From contig OW804095.1 of the NCBI GenBank assembly GCA_942159475.1, forward strand, positions 150,526,808 through 150,590,807: a stretch of 64,000 nt of DNA, given 5' to 3'. Below are positions 36,833 through 46,950 of the stretch, piece by piece. This stretch comes from Sthenelais limicola. Its lineage: Eukaryota > Annelida > Polychaeta > Phyllodocida > Sigalionidae. The position numbers and the translations under genes were made by a program. Position 1 is the stretch's first letter. Each line of letters starts with the position of its first letter. The notes beneath the pieces were generated by a model. That model searched no databases. It had not been told where the DNA came from and was given only the letters and a program-made list of their open reading frames with translations.

Positions 36833-36861
36833 GTGACGTTGCGTGACGTCGAAACGTCATG
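36833..36861. promoter_or_regulatory. TGACG/CGTCA cluster
   Basis: Three closely spaced half-CREs in alternating orientation. Confidence 0.3.
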
Positions 36862-37490
36862 ACCTTACAATGGGCATTGTGGGATAGATACAATACGTTC
36901 CCTTGCGCGCACGAACACCACCCCTAACAAAATGTAATAATATGTCAAATGGAATGACAATAAATGTCACGATTGCCCTCATAATGACATGTTTTTCATA
37001 CGGGCGGCGGATAGGTGCATCAAAGTGTCGCAACACTTCCCTAAATTCCTCTGGCGTCGTTGAAATGAGCAAGCAAAACATTTAGACCTACTTCGATCAA
37101 GGTTGTGTGGTAAAAATCACCCTTTCATAATAGTCAATCCTTGCTATATCTCATTGCTCCAGATTTTTATTTCTCATTTTTATCTTCTATCTAAACTTTA
37201 ATTTGACAGCTATATTATAGGCTGTCACTTGCAGTCGAATTAGCAATCTTTCTGACGACTAATAAAGGTGCATACTTTTATTGTCGCCTAAACAAAATGA
37301 CTAATTCTAGACACGCAAATGCAGTTTTTACACGTTCACTTCTCACAAGTTTCTGCATGGTTTTATGCTCCTAATGCAAACAACGTTTACATACCAGCAA
37401 CTCACGCTGTTGAGACAAATACCTTACTGTCATAATCCCCGCTTCGCTTCTTCTTTTTACTCCCCCCTCTTCCTCATTTTCTACTCTCCC

Positions 37491-37520
37491 CCTCCCCCCC
37501 CCCCCCCACACACACACACT
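37491..37520. repeat. Poly-C followed by (CA)n
   Basis: The reverse-strand version of the (GT)n-G(n) runs elsewhere in the window. Confidence 0.85.
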
Positions 37521-37562
37521 CCTTCCTGCCCATCTCACAGTCCCCTTTCAATACCCCCAACA

Positions 37563-37680
37563 CTCATTGTCTACTCCTCCTCTCTCTTTCTCTTTCAGTC
37601 TCCTTCTCTTTCTCTCTCTGCCTCTCCCATAACCCTGCCCCACCCAACTTCCCCCCTCTCACTGGCTCTCTCTTTCCAAA
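37563..37680. repeat. Pyrimidine-rich (CT) tract
   Basis: CT-rich low-complexity sequence; the 120-codon ORF across it is an artefact. Confidence 0.8.
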
Positions 37681-38793
37681 ACAGCCATACCCCAGAATTA
37701 AACAGAAATGGTCCAAACCTCTCTTGAAATGAACCTTGAAGTACTCCCGAACCATTTCTGATGTGATGAAATACAACCAACCATTGGAGGGGGTAAACAT
37801 ATAAGAAACATAATCTAATAGATCTAATCAAACAAGTTAAGATTTGGTGGAGTTTTTTTAATGAGTAACTTGCGAGTGTGGGGCAAATCTATGTGTAAAA
37901 AAGCATTGCGATTCGAGTATTAGCACATACAGCAATCGCCAGATCTAGGTCTGATCTTGGCTGATCAGATGTTATCATTTAAAATAAACTAGTGTAGGTC
38001 TGATTCGTTAGTATGATTAATACAACAGGTGTTGTCCCAGAATATTTGCTACACTGGTAGATGGCAAACTCCAAGTGCAGAAATAAGAGGTTTTGTACTG
38101 CATAAATGCCTCTCAATTAATCTTATCAGATACTGTAAGGTTACCGATAGGAGGTCAATGAGGATTAAATCCAATTGCTATCTTATTTTCAATCTTATCA
38201 TTTTAACATCTCTTAAATAATGGAAATAGGCCTTGTTCCAGATCCATTTTTTTTTTTTTTTTTTTTTACAAATTTGGGGTTCAGTGGCCTTTGATGGCAG
38301 AGTGTACATAGTTTTTATTTTTCACTCATTATTTTGTAATATTATACTATTCAGATAGTGATGAAATACGGAGCGAATGGACAACCAAATATACATTATA
38401 AACATCCTCCTATTTATCTGAACTGTTGCTAACATATAAATCATTAAATGCCCACTCATTATAGTTCTTGATTAATACTAGTTTTAAGCAGTTGTTAAAA
38501 TAAGTGTCACAACTCATTAGAATGCTAAATGTGTCCAATTCATTAGCGAAATATGTACATCAATCCATTTTCACTTTTCTCCCATTCAACTGAAACGCAT
38601 TACAGGAATGAAAAACGAAATCAGTAATAAATTCGGCTTGTTTAAGTGAATGTTTACATAAGCCCGAGTGACAGCTCAAATTATGGTGTCTCTTCACAAC
38701 GCTTGGGAAAAATATAATAAATGGGAACAGGTGTGAGAGAGAGAGTTTTCATACTACGTGCCTACCCCACCATTAGCATGGTTTATTCCATAT
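37681..38793. other. Intronic sequence without a recognised gene
   Basis: Includes a poly-T run (38247-38267). Nothing else supported. Confidence 0.4.
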
Positions 38794-39032
38794 GGGTCCG
38801 ATCGTCAGAAAAAGCACAGTTGGCAGCGCTACACATTTAGTTAATTCTGCTAAATTAGCCTAAAACATGATCATTACGAGGTATATTTGAGTATATTTAA
38901 TATTGCATTGTTTTATTATGTCTGTTCGGTTATGTTGAACTGTATTTTTAAACCTAAGTTGTGTCTTAAATTGGGGTTATTAATATTTGAAAAGATTGGC
39001 GAAGGCGAATTGTACATTGTCTGACGTCTCTA
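38794..39032 (+). mobile_element. Family A MITE, copy 24 (right end degraded)
   Basis: Left end GGGTCCGATCGTCAGAAAAA preceded by ATAT. The right end decays after CTGACG. Confidence 0.65.
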
Positions 39033-40369
39033 TTCTCTGAATACTTTTACATGTATGCCATCTGGATTCTACCCGCAACAATAAATGCTGAGCAGGTTGG
39101 CCTTGGGTGAAAGTGAGGGGAAGTTTTGAAAAGTGAGTAGTTCTGGGAAAGTGGACTTTCAGACAGGATGCACCAAAAACACAGAAAGTGAAAGTTGTGT
39201 CAAGGTCAGACATCGCAATGCACTCTTTGTAATTCCTTGGTGTAGTTTATAAACAATCAATAAATCTTCTTTGCTTTACTAGCATGATTTATATTGAAGG
39301 ATTAATGATTAACATTGGCCCACATGGAGGTAGGTTATTATACCTTTTAGTCTCCCTAATGAGGTGGTTCTAGCCACAGGACCGTTCAAGGTATGACTAA
39401 ATCCATTAACTCACAAGACAACTGTGTAAATGATGTCTTTAATATATAGCGTATGCTTGAGGTTGTTTACCCGAATGATAAGATAAACTAGAACCAGTGT
39501 AAGTCAGTAGTTAGACACAGCAGTGGACAGAAAACCATGGAATTCAGCAATGAATATATATACCCGCGAGCCCATGTCTAGGTTAAAACTGATTTGCGAA
39601 ATGACTATGTATCTTCATTGTACTTGAATATGGGTACTCGTGAAATGATTTGATTTATTGACTTGCTATATAAACATTTTGAATAATAAAAAAAAGACAA
39701 TAGTTCATGACAAAGTTGTTGCTGGTAATAATGAAGAATCACTCGAATACAAGAACATATAACTGGGACTCATTACGAACAGGCCCTTGAGGGCTAGAGG
39801 CATCATTGAGAGCCCGCCCTTCTGTCTGTGCTTTCTATTCACTACTATACAACCTGGTAATTAACCCAAATAATTTAGTAATTAACCCAATTGTTGTACC
39901 CGAACGATCGTTAACCCATGCAGGAAGAACGTATAGTTATTCGTATTGGCAAATTGGGAAAATAATAATTACGTCCCTAAATAGTGTCAAAGACGATGCC
40001 AATCCCCAAAAGTTGGTTTGATTAAATACCTCTAATGCTAATTAAGGCAACATTGAATGAAAGCATGTTATTATTCTACAATTAAACCTGTGCTTATAGA
40101 CAATCTCGGAGGGTGCGACCGAGCACATGTTTTAGAGAGTTCTAAGTAATGTAAGTTAAATAGAATATACAAGTGTCGAGTCAGAATAGCACCTACTCAG
40201 AAGTGACAAAAGTGGGATTGACTGTTTGTCCTAAAGTGATTTCTCGGTAGTGTTATGTTGTAAAATCATCGGACCGTTTTATGGTTTTGTGGTTTCTTAG
40301 GAACAGCCAGAAAATAACAAGAGGGAATGTGGTGTTGACTAAACGAAATAGATCCCTCACTCCGTACAA
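39033..40369. other. Intronic sequence without a recognised feature
   Basis: Nothing supported. Confidence 0.4.
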
Positions 40370-40522
40370 CTCTCCGCTGTATCAGATAAGATACGATTAT
40401 ATCGGTTTGCTAATGGCTTTCTCAGCCCTGGAGAAAGTAATTCTAAAATAATGTCAAGTAATTATCAGTAGTGTGATTTTCCCTGAGTTTGAAGGGAGTT
40501 GATAGGCTCTGAGCCTAGACTG
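40370..40522 (+). mobile_element. Family B MITE, copy 12 (diverged)
   Basis: Weak match over the body with a good right end (GCTCTGAGCCTAGACTG). Confidence 0.55.
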
Positions 40523-40599
40523 ATCACACAACTGCCTACAGTCGTACAATATATCTCCATTAATTAGACACCATACATTGTTTCTGTAAAAACTAGCAA

Positions 40600-40767
40600 C
40601 AGTCTAGGCTCACAGCCTCTGAGATCAGATAGGAATGGTATGTCAGTGAATGGACGCCTACTGCGCCAATACCTGTTCTATAATGGGATCCTAATGGCAT
40701 TTTGCGGTTTGGAGAGAGATACTTTCCCTCAGTTTGAAGGGATTCCCTCAACTCTGAGCCTAGACTG
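40600..40767 (+). mobile_element. Family B MITE, copy 13 (source of satellite)
   Basis: Starts CAGTCTAGGCTCACAG; its right end is the first unit of the 56-bp array that follows. Confidence 0.8.
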
Positions 40768-41551
40768 GTAAATGCTACTTTCCCTCAGTTTGAAGGGATT
40801 CCCCCAACTCTGAGCTTAGACTGGTAAATGCTACTTTCCCTCAGTTTGAAGGGATTCCCTCAGCTCTAAGCCTAGACTGGTACATGCTACTTTCCCTCAG
40901 TTTGAAGGGATTCCCTCAGCTCTGAGCCTAGACTGGTAAATGCTACTTTTCCTCAGTTTGAAGGGATTCCCTCAACTCTGAGCCTAGACTGGTAAATGTT
41001 ACTTTCCCTCAGTTTGAAGGGATTCCCCCAACTCTGAGCCTAGACTGGTAAATGCTAATTTCCCTCAGTTTGAAGGGATTCCCTCAGCTCTGAGCCTAGA
41101 CTGGTACATGCTACTTACCCTCAGTTTGAAGGGATTCCCCCAACTCTGAGCCTAGACTGGTAAATGTTACTTTCCCTCAGTTTGAAGGGATTCCCCCAAC
41201 TCTGAGCCTAGACTGGTAAATGCTACTTTCCCTCAGTTTGAAGGGATTCCCTCAGCTCTGAGCCTAGACTGGTACATGCTACTTACCCTCAGTTTGAAGG
41301 GATTCCCTCAACTCTGAGCCTAGACTGGTAAATGTTACTTTCCCTCAGTTTGAAGGGATTCCCCCAACTCTGAGCCTAGACTGGTAAATGCTACTTTCCC
41401 TCAGTTTGAAGGGATTCCCTCAGCTCTGAGCCTAGACTGGTAAATGCTACTTTCCCTCAGTTTGAAGGGATTCCCCCAACTCTGAGCCTAGACTGGTAAA
41501 TGCTACTTTCCCTCAGTTTGAAGGGATTCCCTCAGCTCTGAGCCTAGACTG
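40712..41551 (+). repeat. Satellite array of family B right ends, 15 x 56 bp
   Basis: Units end at 40767, 40823, 40879 and every 56 bp to 41551. Each unit has TTTCCCTCAGTTTGAAGGGA ... GCCTAGACTG plus GGTAAATGCTAC as junction. Variant bases (CCCCCAACTC versus CCTCAGCTC, TTACTT versus CTACTT, TACATG) recur with a three-unit rhythm, a higher-order repeat of 168 bp. The array ends 27 bp before the FGF splice donor at 41578. Confidence 0.93.
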
Positions 41552-41578
41552 GTAAATGTTAATATAACTCCAACTTAC

Positions 41579-42131
41579 TGTGAGGATCGTGTAGTTCTTT
41601 GGTGGCGTAGACTGAGCCGTTTGGTGAGACGGCTAAGAGCCAAGGTCCTCGCACCAAGCGCACCATCAGCCTTTCTTTCAGTTTCCGCCATCTTCTTTGA
41701 CTGCGAATTTTGGGAATTCGCTTGGAACGCGATTTTGATCGCGAATGTCTGTGTTGGTGACTTTTTGGTAGAACTGCGCTCCTCCGAAGTCGGCGGACAA
41801 CATCATATTTAATCCGAGAAGAAATTTGATAACTATTTTGCGATTTTGAAGTGTCCAATAAACTTTTTTTCATGGAACGCAAATCAATGTCAAATTCATT
41901 TTTGTTTGGATGTGTTGGCGCTGTGGAATTATCATAATTGTCAGAGTTAAATAAACTTATTTGACTAGATTTTCTCCCTTGTTGTGGGGAGGATCTTTCT
42001 GCATTGTTTTTGGATACCAATATTTGCAGTAGGGATTTTATATATACATGTAGTCTTTCAACTTGACTGCTTACATTATGTGCTGTTTTTGACCGGTTGC
42101 TCCGCTCTGTATCCCATTCTTTGTGTGATAG
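41579..42131 (-). CDS. FGF gene, coding exon 2 (extension and start of beta-trefoil core)
   Basis: 553 bp: 184 codons plus one base. The acceptor is a strong polypyrimidine tract (TTCTTCTTTTTCAG) and the donor is CACA|GTAAGT. The first ~150 residues are a hydrophilic extension with sequons NVS and NST and a very basic Arg/Lys/Ser/His-rich stretch that could bind heparan sulfate or be cut by furin-type proteases. The last ~32 residues match the opening strands of the FGF fold: RLVRGPWLLAVSPNGSVYAT followed by KELHDPH, equivalent to the hydrophobic strand, the PDG turn and the SDPH motif in FGF1/FGF2. The phase-1 exit just after DPH is where the first intron sits in vertebrate FGF genes. The intron immediately after the donor begins with a 56-bp satellite array. 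The spacing from DPH to the next core motif, read into the next exon, matches FGF2 exactly. Confidence 0.87.
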
Positions 42132-43391
42132 CTGAAAAAGAAGAAAGATCTCGATTGAATTTCTTATGCATCTTCGTCATCGGTGGAAATCAATACGAAA
42201 GCAAATAAGTGCCTTAAATCTCAGGTTTTCACTCGGAAATGAAAATTTCACACCTATGCGTAATATGAGCTAAACTATTAACACTTAACCAATTAGATGT
42301 AGTTAGTATACTGAAATGTCTATTACCGTACTTATTACTATTACTATTACCGTAATTTATAAATAGACATGCAAGACATTTGTCAATATTACAGCAAATT
42401 TCTTTATTTTAAATGTTAATGCCCCCAACTTCAGGACATATAACGTTTGATATTTCCATTACACATCTAGCCTAAGAAAACCTTCGTTTCAAATTTTACC
42501 TAAATGTATATTCAGTTAGTCTTAGCTGTATCTGGATGCCATTGGCACCCCATGGGTGTAAGCCATGATCTTTCCCTTTCCCATGAGTGACGGGAGTGTG
42601 GAAGGTGTATAGGCTCGGATCTGGTGATCTTTACATTTTACCTTTGCTGTGATTTGTGAGCCTTTTCTACCTACTCCAATATCAGCTTAAAAACCACGGT
42701 ATGTGCTCCCTATACGACAGTCGCATAATTCTCCCCACCCAACTGCCTAGAAGCACTAATCCTGGGGTAAAGTAATTACGATTCAATTGCGATAGTAATC
42801 TTCAACTGCCTGATTAAATCAAGGTATATATAAATTAATGATACAAATGATGTCTGACTGTAAAGAACGTTCATTGGTATTCAATTCATTGTGCAAAATC
42901 AAAGTTTAAGTAATAAGTTTTCTTTGATTCCCCCACATGGGTGAATCATTGAAGATCGTCGCGATAACCTAAAGTCAAAGGTCTTAATTATAGTTAATTA
43001 TAGTTAGAGTTATAGACAATTATACATATTTCAGGGCGTTGAACTCGTCAGGAAGAAATGGCTCTTACCAGAGGATGTATTTAAAGTTCCTATATACTCT
43101 CCAATGTAATCATAATATCAGTACAATTCAAAGAAATCCGTTGGTGTACTAGATATATTTCGACAAATTAAGAGCATAAAACTCCCACCCCAGGAAGTAC
43201 CATACAAGATTACGAAGTTACATATCTAACGCTCATGATAAAACCATGCTGAAATTAATACCCAACAGTTTTTCTATACGGCAGGATTCATCTATATACA
43301 AAGACAGATGGGAATATATTACCACGCGCAGAAAATCTTCCGAACTAAAGGCTAACATTTCCACAATCTTAAAATGTTGTGTAACATGTAA

Positions 43392-43727
43392 TCAGGCCAG
43401 GCCCAAACCATTAGATCAGATAATAATGGTATGTCAGTGATTAGACGCCTACTTCGTAACTTGTACTATTTTTCTCTATTTGTTTAAATCAGGCTGTCCT
43501 GAAAATATTCATACTCATACGTGTGGAAATGATGTAGACCTGAATAAAATATTTTCTAAATCTAAAAAGAATCCTCGCTAATCGGTTTCCTGGCCTAGGA
43601 CTAGGCGTTCTAATGGGAATATAATGCCATTTTGCAGTCTTCACGGAATTATAATGGCATTTTGCGGTTTGAGGAGAGAGGCTTTCCCTCCGTTTGAAGG
43701 GACTCTTTCATCTTTGGGCCTAGACTG
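43392..43727 (+). mobile_element. Family B MITE, copy 14 (interrupted)
   Basis: A family B copy split after CGCCTACTTCG by about 115 bp of foreign sequence, resuming at CGCTAATCGGTTTCC. The left end is degraded (CAGGCCAGGCCCAAACC). Confidence 0.75.
43457..43570 (+). mobile_element. LINE 3'-end fragment inserted in a family B MITE
   Basis: Ends AATAAAATATTTTCTAAATC TAAA, an AATAAA plus CTAAAT tail, inside the MITE. Confidence 0.5.
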
Positions 43728-43750
43728 AACATGCAATATTAATCGTAGAT

Positions 43751-43993
43751 GGGTCAAATTTTCAGAAAATGGCAGAATTGGCAGCTGTACACATTGAGTA
43801 AATTCTGCTAAATTAGGCTGCAATTTCATGATTTGGTCAATACTAGGTAAATTCGAGTATATTCGGCATTGCATTGATTCTAGCAATCCGTTTGGTTAGG
43901 TTGAACTGTATTTTGAACCTTATTTTTGACTGAAATGTGGGTTATTTGAGAGGATTGATGAAGTTAATTGTACATTTTCTGACAATCTGACCC
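43751..43993 (+). mobile_element. Family A MITE, copy 25
   Basis: Complete with a short internal duplication (TTTCATGATTTGG); flanks AGAT / ATAT. Confidence 0.8.
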
Positions 43994-44425
43994 ATATATA
44001 TTCCGGTTGTCTGACTCATGGTGGTAACCATGAGGTGAGTCCAGCAGGAATAACGTTTGGGTATTATACTTTCAATGTTTCTCCCTGCAGATCGCTATGA
44101 TACGGATTATCACCGTAAACAAACTTGTACGAAGCAATCGCCTGGCAATTCTCCACCACCTCATGTGGTTTATTTGAGGATCTGTTACTGGATAATTCTC
44201 GATCTTGAAAAGCTACACCCGGCAGCAAAGCCTGGCCGGAATTGACAGCTAAATGAAATGGATCTTATAGGGATCCGCCACCGCCATGCAAATTTCACAC
44301 GCGTCTATCTCGAGTATTTATCGGGGATTACAGTTCTGTCATAACTCATGCATGAAATTATTCTATTTGTGGAACATACTATATGAACATATTACCTAAT
44401 ACTGGGGTCTCCCATCAAATCTATA

Positions 44426-44638
44426 CAGTCTAGGCCCAAAGATGGGAGAGTCCCTTCAAACGGAGGGAAAGCCTCTCGCCTCAAACCGCAAAGTGCCATT
44501 ATATTTCCATTAAGACTGCAAAATGGCATTATATTCCCATTAAACGCCGAGTCCTAGGCCAGGAAACCGATTAGCGAAGTAGGCGTCTAATCACTGAGAT
44601 ACCATTCTTATCTGATCTGAGGGTTTGGACCTAGATTG
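44426..44638 (-). mobile_element. Family B MITE, copy 15
   Basis: Complete, reversed, duplication TATA on both sides. Confidence 0.85.
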
Positions 44639-44728
44639 TATAGACCCGACCTCCGGTAATTAATCCAATAGGTCACTGGGTTGAGTCATACATGTATATA
44701 TGACTTAGGTATCATATGTATGTATTTT

Positions 44729-44965
44729 TCTAATCAACTATTAAAATCAGCTGGAGCGATTCTGATAGACCGATTTCCTCATGAAAATGTATTTTCTTCA
44801 AATATTTCCAGTGCCAATATCCAATAAAACTAGACTATAAGGAAGTAATATGTATATAATGTCACCGGGCTTTGTCATATATGAATTAGATATCATAATC
44901 AGAAACTGAAACAACTAAAATCAGCTGGAGCAATCCTGATCGGACCATTTCCTCATGAAAATATA
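44729..44965. repeat. Spaced direct repeat in FGF intron 1
   Basis: Two ~57-bp segments (44729-44787 and 44909-44965) share AAAATCAGCTGGAGC and TTTCCTCATGAAAAT with ~180-bp spacing. Unknown nature. Confidence 0.6.
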
Positions 44966-45220
44966 GTTTCTGTGAACATTTTCATTGCACAATGATGTAC
45001 TGTATAATATATATATGCTTATGAAGCACTTCGTTCATTCATTCTCCTCTCGTTTTGTCCTATATTGCCCCTCTACAACCCATTTCAGACATAGCTGCAT
45101 AAGTCAGTGACCCTTCCCCCATCCCAGCTGACAGTTACGATCTAATGCCGGTTACCTGTAGGGCTATACTCACAGGGGGTAAATACCTGTCTACCAATAA
45201 CACAAGATAAAAGGCCTTAC

Positions 45221-45829
45221 CTGTGAAGTTTGGAGATGTAGTATCTTTCCATGTTCATTATTGCCACTTAATAAATGTGTTGGGTTAGTATCATCTGTGC
45301 TTTCTTTGGTAGCTCTCATTTTCTTTACAACTCCAGGGAGTAACTGGAGCAGCGTCTTCCTCGGTAGTTCCTGTGAGTAGGTGGTAGGTGGTTTTCCTCC
45401 AGGGTTTTCCTCCAGGGCCTTGATCAACGAGGATAAGTGCTTCTTCTCTATTTGGTGTCGGTTCTCTCGGCGGTAGTAGGGATAACTACTCGAGGTAATA
45501 TTATTATTATTAAAGAGGCTGGCTTGTATAGTGGTAGCGGCGGTGGTGGTTTCTGTGGTGGCTTTTTCGGCAGAAGTTGGTATTGGTAGGTTCTCTCTCC
45601 TGTATCGGCCTTCTCCTCCTCCTCCTGCTTCCTTGTGTAACATGTGAGGATCTTCTCCTTCCTTGTGTAACATGTGAGGATCATACACAGACAAACCTTG
45701 GACCATGGATGACCAACTACTACACACAGCTGACAGTGCTAGCAGGTAGGTTAGCAGCACTGTACTGTCCAGGCCCCGTACTTTCTGTCCTCTTCTACCA
45801 GGTCCAGGTCCTAACAGCTTCCCGGGCAT
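45221..45829 (-). CDS. FGF gene, coding exon 1 (signal peptide and N-terminal extension)
   Basis: First coding exon of a secreted fibroblast growth factor, 203 codons. The start ATG at 45829 is fixed by an in-frame TGA six bases upstream. A basic n-region of about 20 residues precedes a hydrophobic stretch (TVLLTYLLALSAVCS), a typical secretory signal peptide, with cleavage likely soon after. The rest is low-complexity: a tandem duplication of DPHMLHKE, Thr/Ala-rich and Asn-rich stretches, an N-glycosylation sequon NIT and several basic sites. The exon ends in phase 0 at CAG|GTAAGG. No domain would be recognised from this exon alone. Its link to the FGF core rests on a matching phase-0 acceptor at 42131, an open frame through the join, the same strand and the presence of a signal peptide that the core lacks. 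This link is inference; the exon itself looks convincing. An acceptor-like CCTGCCAG just upstream may mean a 5' UTR intron. Confidence 0.72.
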
Positions 45830-46623
45830 CACTCACACACCCACCTGGCAGGTAGATCTAGCCTCCTCCTCCACATCCAGTCTCCTCCAGTAGCGTCTGC
45901 TGATGGGAGACCTTGTAATATTGCAGGTAGAGAGTCAATCAAGAACTAGGAACTAGAAACAATCGCTGCAGTTCTTAATACAAGTTAAGTTACAGCAATG
46001 GTATACTAACACCCGAGCAATGGTAGTTTCTCCTTTTAGAAGAACTTTCAGGAGCTATGATATATATAATATGTAGGTCCTTGTGCTGTCCTTCCTATCA
46101 TTGGACTGTGCACTTTTAAAAAGGCTGGACGACTACACACACCTATAGGGTGGATGATGAAATGAATGTGAATCGGCGGGTGTTGTAGGCTAATCAACCC
46201 GTCCGTCGTGTGAAAATTCCCAAGGTAGGGTTAGTTAGTTTCTACATTACAATAGCTTCGTCGACCGGCCAGCAGTTGCCGAGGGATGAGGTCCTTGATG
46301 TGGCCGTCGCAAACTCCACAAAGCTTTAATACAAAACGGGAAGAGACACTCTTCTCGGTCCAATGATTGTAAAAGCCTACTCCTACTACTCCTCCTATAT
46401 GGCTGTTGGTAGATATGATATGGGTGAGCAGGGGGGTTAGAAGACTGTGTGGGGTACGATTTGCACCCGGTGTCAAGTCCATGAACGAGCCGGTCTCGGA
46501 TCTCTTCCTCTGGATTGATATCAAACGTATGTAATTCCCGAGGGGCATGCATGAGTCTGCAATGCTTGCTAAGTTCACAACTGACGGAAGGGTCTGCGGC
46601 CATCTCATTTTTGTTAGCCGCTT

Positions 46624-46648
46624 GCACGTGGGCTGTCGGCCCACGTGC
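46624..46648. promoter_or_regulatory. Perfect inverted repeat carrying two E-boxes
   Basis: Arms GCACGTGGGC (46624-46633) and GCCCACGTGC (46639-46648) are separated by 5 bases. Each arm contains CACGTG, the site of bHLH factors of the Myc/USF/HIF type. It sits about 800 bp upstream of the FGF ATG. Confidence 0.5.
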
Positions 46649-46912
46649 TGCAACTCATGCTCAGCGCCATATAAGGTAAAAAGGGCGGGGCTTCCGGACG
46701 TCTGTCAAATTTGATCTGCAGGGGGCGCGCGCTGCCAAGTCCCGCCCCCCGCTGGGTGAGCGATTACTACTGTTTGTACGTTGGTGTCCGTAGTGAGTTT
46801 TGATGTTGTATAGGGAAGTGTCGTCTATACAAACACCGCGTGAGTCAGTTACAAATGCCATGGAGCTGATTCTGTTTAACGTTACTAATTACTCCTGTAA
46901 AGTTTTGGCAAA

Positions 46913-46920
46913 TGACGTCA
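46913..46920. promoter_or_regulatory. Consensus CRE upstream of FGF
   Basis: Exact TGACGTCA about 1.1 kb upstream of the FGF ATG. Confidence 0.35.
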
Positions 46921-46950
46921 CCTGAGCCACCACCGATACACAACTCTCAG

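Larger units (their letters stand above)
17055..41578 (-). other. FGF intron 2 (large)
   Basis: 24.5 kb bounded by GTAAGT at 41578 and TTTTACAG at 17055 on the minus strand. Phase 1. It is loaded with families A, B, C, D and E, microsatellites, and CRE-like clusters. Confidence 0.8.
42132..45220 (-). other. FGF intron 1
   Basis: 3.1 kb, phase 0, bounded by GTAAGG at 45220 and TTTTTCAG at 42132 on the minus strand. It holds two family B copies, one family A copy and a spaced direct repeat. 42132-43391 shows nothing else. Confidence 0.65.
45830..46950 (-). promoter_or_regulatory. Candidate 5' UTR and promoter region of the FGF gene
   Basis: This stretch lies directly upstream of the minus-strand FGF start. 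It holds a TATATATAA-like sequence on the minus strand near 46058-46070, GC boxes (GGGCGGGG at 46683-46690 and a CCCGCCCC at 46740-46748), a palindrome with two CACGTG E-boxes (46624-46648) and a consensus CRE, TGACGTCA, at 46913-46920. The 46600-46860 part is visibly richer in CpG than its surroundings. The start site is not determined; the TATA near 46.06 kb and the CpG-rich part are alternatives. Two overlapping open frames of about 130 codons at 46231-46653 have no recognisable domain and are not called as genes. Confidence 0.35.

Noticed and set aside
37365..37727. 120-codon ORF
   Set aside because: Pro/Ser-rich product of a CT/C-rich low-complexity tract.
44057..44245. Plus-strand frame after an acceptor-like CCCTGCAG
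   Set aside because: On the strand opposite to the gene it lies in, no domain, no donor identified.
45577..45855. 92-codon plus-strand frame opposite FGF exon 1
   Set aside because: Leu/Pro-rich shadow of the duplicated exon 1 sequence.
46231..46653. Two overlapping minus-strand frames of 140 and 126 codons upstream of FGF
   Set aside because: Two different frames open over the same span suggests chance; no domain recognised. Possibly 5' UTR.
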